Source: Liquorilactobacillus hordei DSM 19519
GTDB taxonomy: Bacteria > Bacillota > Bacilli > Lactobacillales > Lactobacillaceae
Direction: 5' to 3'
Length of the DNA: 64,000 bases
Assembly: GCF_019443985.1 (NCBI RefSeq)
Contig: NZ_CP049303.1
Coordinates: 868,001-932,000 of the forward strand
In this document: positions 62,508-64,000 of the stretch, piece after piece
How the letters are laid out: each line of letters begins with the position of its first letter
How positions within the stretch are numbered: the first letter of the stretch is position 1
Notes under the pieces: model-generated
Database searches by the model: none
Seen by the model: only the letters and a program-made list of their open reading frames with translations
Told to the model about the DNA's origin: nothing
Translations under genes and position numbers: made by a program

Positions 62508-62545
62508 TAAAAAGACGGGCTTTTCTCTTTTAGAGACGGGCTCGT
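62508..62545 (+). terminator. Terminator after hpf
   Basis: ACGGGC (62515-62520) pairs with GCTCGT (62540-62545) with one G-U; an inner TCTC/GAGA pair lies in the loop; six T follow. Confidence 0.7.
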
Positions 62546-62593
62546 TTTTTATGAGAATTTAAAATCTACTGTAATTGTTTCAAATTAGTGTAA

Positions 62594-62621
62594 TTGATGA
62601 TAAAATACTGAGTGATATACT
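62594..62621 (+). promoter_or_regulatory. Promoter of secA
   Basis: TTGATG (62594-62599), 16-nt spacer ending TGA, TATACT (62616-62621), another TGATATACT extended -10. Confidence 0.65.
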
Positions 62622-62677
62622 GTTTTTTAATAACAGAATAAATTTTTATATGGAGTTTTTTGGAAAGGAAATATGAC

Positions 62678-64000
62678 ATGGCAAATGTCCTAAGAAAATG
62701 GGTTGAGAGTGATAATAGAGAATTAAAACGCTTGGGAAAAATTGCTGATAAAGTTGAAGCATATGCTGACGACATGGCAGCCTTAAGCGATGAAGAATTA
62801 CAAGCAAAGACACCAGAATTAAAGGCTAAATTTGCGGCAGGAACATCATTAGATGATTTACTGCCAGAAGCCTTTGCAGTTGTTCGTGAAGGTGCAAAAA
62901 GGGTTCTGGGTTTGTATCCATTTAGAGTTCAAATCTTTGGTGGAGTGGTTTTACATGAAGGTAACATTGCTGAAATGAAAACTGGTGAAGGTAAAACTTT
63001 AACAGCTACTATGCCGGTTTATTTAAATGCGCTTGCGGGGAAAGGTGTTCATGTTGTAACTGTTAACGAATATCTTTCGGCTCGTGATGCAAAAGAGATG
63101 GGCGAATTGTATTCTTGGCTTGGCCTTTCGGTTGGTTTGAACATCTCAAATTTATCACCAGATGAAAAGCGTAATGCCTATAAGTGTGATATTACATATT
63201 CCACTAATAGTGAATTAGGTTTTGATTATCTTCGTGATAATATGGTTGTTTATCGTGAAGATATGGTTCAAAGGCCACTTAACTTTGTAATAGTTGATGA
63301 AGTTGATTCGATTTTGATTGATGAGGCTAGAACGCCTTTGATTATTTCAGGTCAGGCTGAAAAATCAACAACTTTATACACTAGAACTGATCGCTTTGCT
63401 AAGACATTAACCGAAGAGGCGGACTTCAAGATTGATCTCGAATCAAAGACTGTTTCGTTGAATGAAGAAGGTATTAAAAAGGCCGAAAAGTATTTTGGTC
63501 TTGAAAACTTATACGATCCAGATAATACTGCATTAACACATCATTTAGACAATGCTTTGCGTGCAAACTTTATTATGTTGCGCGATAAAGATTATGTTGT
63601 TTCTGATGGTGAAGTCCTAATTGTTGACCAATTTACTGGGCGTATTATGGAAGGTCGTCGCTATTCAGATGGTCTTCATCAAGCAATTGAAGCTAAGGAA
63701 CATGTTGAAATTCAACAAGAAACTAAAACAATGGCTAATATTACTTACCAGAATTTCTTTAGAATGTACAAAAAGATTGCAGGTATGACTGGTACTGCTA
63801 AGACTGAACAAGAGGAATTTCGTGAAATATATAATATGGAAGTTATTTCCATTCCTACAAATAAGCCAGTTTTACGTGAGGATCGTCCGGATTTATTGTA
63901 TCCAACACTAAAGAGTAAGTTTACAGCCGTTATTGATGATATTAAAGAACGCCATGAGAAAGGACAGCCAATTCTTGTCGGGACTGTCGCAGTTGAAACT
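62678..64000 (+). CDS. secA: Protein translocase ATPase SecA, N-terminal 441 codons, cut by window edge
   Basis: The motor of the Sec export channel; only codons 1-441 are inside the window and no stop is reached. It starts [24 protein letters not shown]1 has the Walker [21 protein letters not shown] and the DEAD-type [20 protein letters not shown]; the preprotein-binding domain follows (about 220-370), and [13 protein letters not shown] begins the return to NBD1. ATG 62678 follows GGAAAGGAAA. No defect is seen in the visible part. Confidence 0.96.
   Translation, partial: MANVLRKWVESDNRELKRLGKIADKVEAYADDMAALSDEELQAKTPELKAKFAAGTSLDDLLPEAFAVVREGAKRVLGLYPFRVQIFGGVVLHEGNIAEMKTGEGKTLTATMPVYLNALAGKGVHVVTVNEYLSARDAKEMGELYSWLGLSVGLNISNLSPDEKRNAYKCDITYSTNSELGFDYLRDNMVVYREDMVQRPLNFVIVDEVDSILIDEARTPLIISGQAEKSTTLYTRTDRFAKTLTEEADFKIDLESKTVSLNEEGIKKAEKYFGLENLYDPDNTALTHHLDNALRANFIMLRDKDYVVSDGEVLIVDQFTGRIMEGRRYSDGLHQAIEAKEHVEIQQETKTMANITYQNFFRMYKKIAGMTGTAKTEQEEFREIYNMEVISIPTNKPVLREDRPDLLYPTLKSKFTAVIDDIKERHEKGQPILVGTVAVET

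Overview
The window is chromosomal DNA of a low-GC Gram-positive bacterium, almost certainly a member of the Lactobacillaceae. Indicators are the AT-rich sequence, AGGAGG-type ribosome sites with many TTG starts, aminopeptidase C (PepC), class Ib ribonucleotide reductase as nrdHIEF, MprF, a long-form HPF, a tetrahydrofolate (THF) riboswitch ahead of an ECF folate S-component, and conserved Bacillota gene orders (radA-yacL-gltX-cysS-mrnC-rlmB-yacP-rpmG-secE-nusG-rplKAJL; ffs-dnaX-ybaB-recR-yaaL-tmk-darA-holB-yabA-rsmI; tsaB-rimI-tsaD with ydiF and rex; groESL). I do not commit to a genus.

Layout. 1-8 kb: a truncated LCP wall-polymer ligase, two transporters (AEC, EamA), a secreted NlpC/P60 hydrolase with a WalR-type box, a phosphoglycerate mutase, and leftward pepC, rpiA and a small acetyltransferase; dut. 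8-20 kb: radA to rplL, the translation/transcription block, with L1-type and L10-type ribosomal-protein leaders. 20-28 kb: mprF, nrdHIEF under two NrdR-like boxes, a methyltransferase and tadA. 28-35 kb: SRP RNA, then the DNA replication/repair operon to rsmI and an acyl-ACP thioesterase. 35-36.7 kb: an intact ISL3-family element. 37-40.4 kb: an accessory cluster of three lipoproteins and a membrane protein. 40.6-45.6 kb: asparaginase, tiny membrane ORFs, a phosphosulfolactate-synthase-like gene coupled to a phosphatase, a membrane protein and riboswitch-controlled folT. 46-51.5 kb: the t6A genes, an ABC-F ATPase and rex. 51.5-53 kb: an intact IS3-family element. 53-64 kb: a CPBP protease, groESL with two CIRCE operators, a KimA-like permease, tagO, yigZ, comFA-comFC, hpf and the start of secA.

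How the genes fit together. Most of the window is core information processing: tRNA charging and modification (gltX, cysS, tadA, tsaB, tsaD), rRNA methylation and maturation (rlmB, rsmI, mrnC), ribosomal proteins and hibernation (rpmG, rplK, rplA, rplJ, rplL, hpf), replication and dNTP supply (dnaX, holB, yabA, recR, tmk, dut, nrdHIEF), and protein export (ffs, secE, secA). A second theme is the cell envelope (LCP protein, NlpC/P60, MprF, TagO). DarA (a c-di-AMP receptor) and a KimA-like K+ importer hint at c-di-AMP/potassium control.

The most unusual observations are: (1) both insertion sequences are intact, have exact target duplications, and sit inside what look like rho-independent terminator hairpins; (2) rplK and rplA each carry a leader resembling the 23S rRNA L1-binding site; (3) nusG has its own promoter followed at once by a terminator-like hairpin; (4) a DUF915-type hydrolase gene interrupts nusG-rplK; (5) a ComA-like synthase is translationally coupled to a phosphatase; (6) two paralogous lipoproteins share one domain but carry different C-terminal tails. 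I found no CRISPR array, tRNA, rRNA or prophage, and no wholly new system that I could defend from sequence alone.
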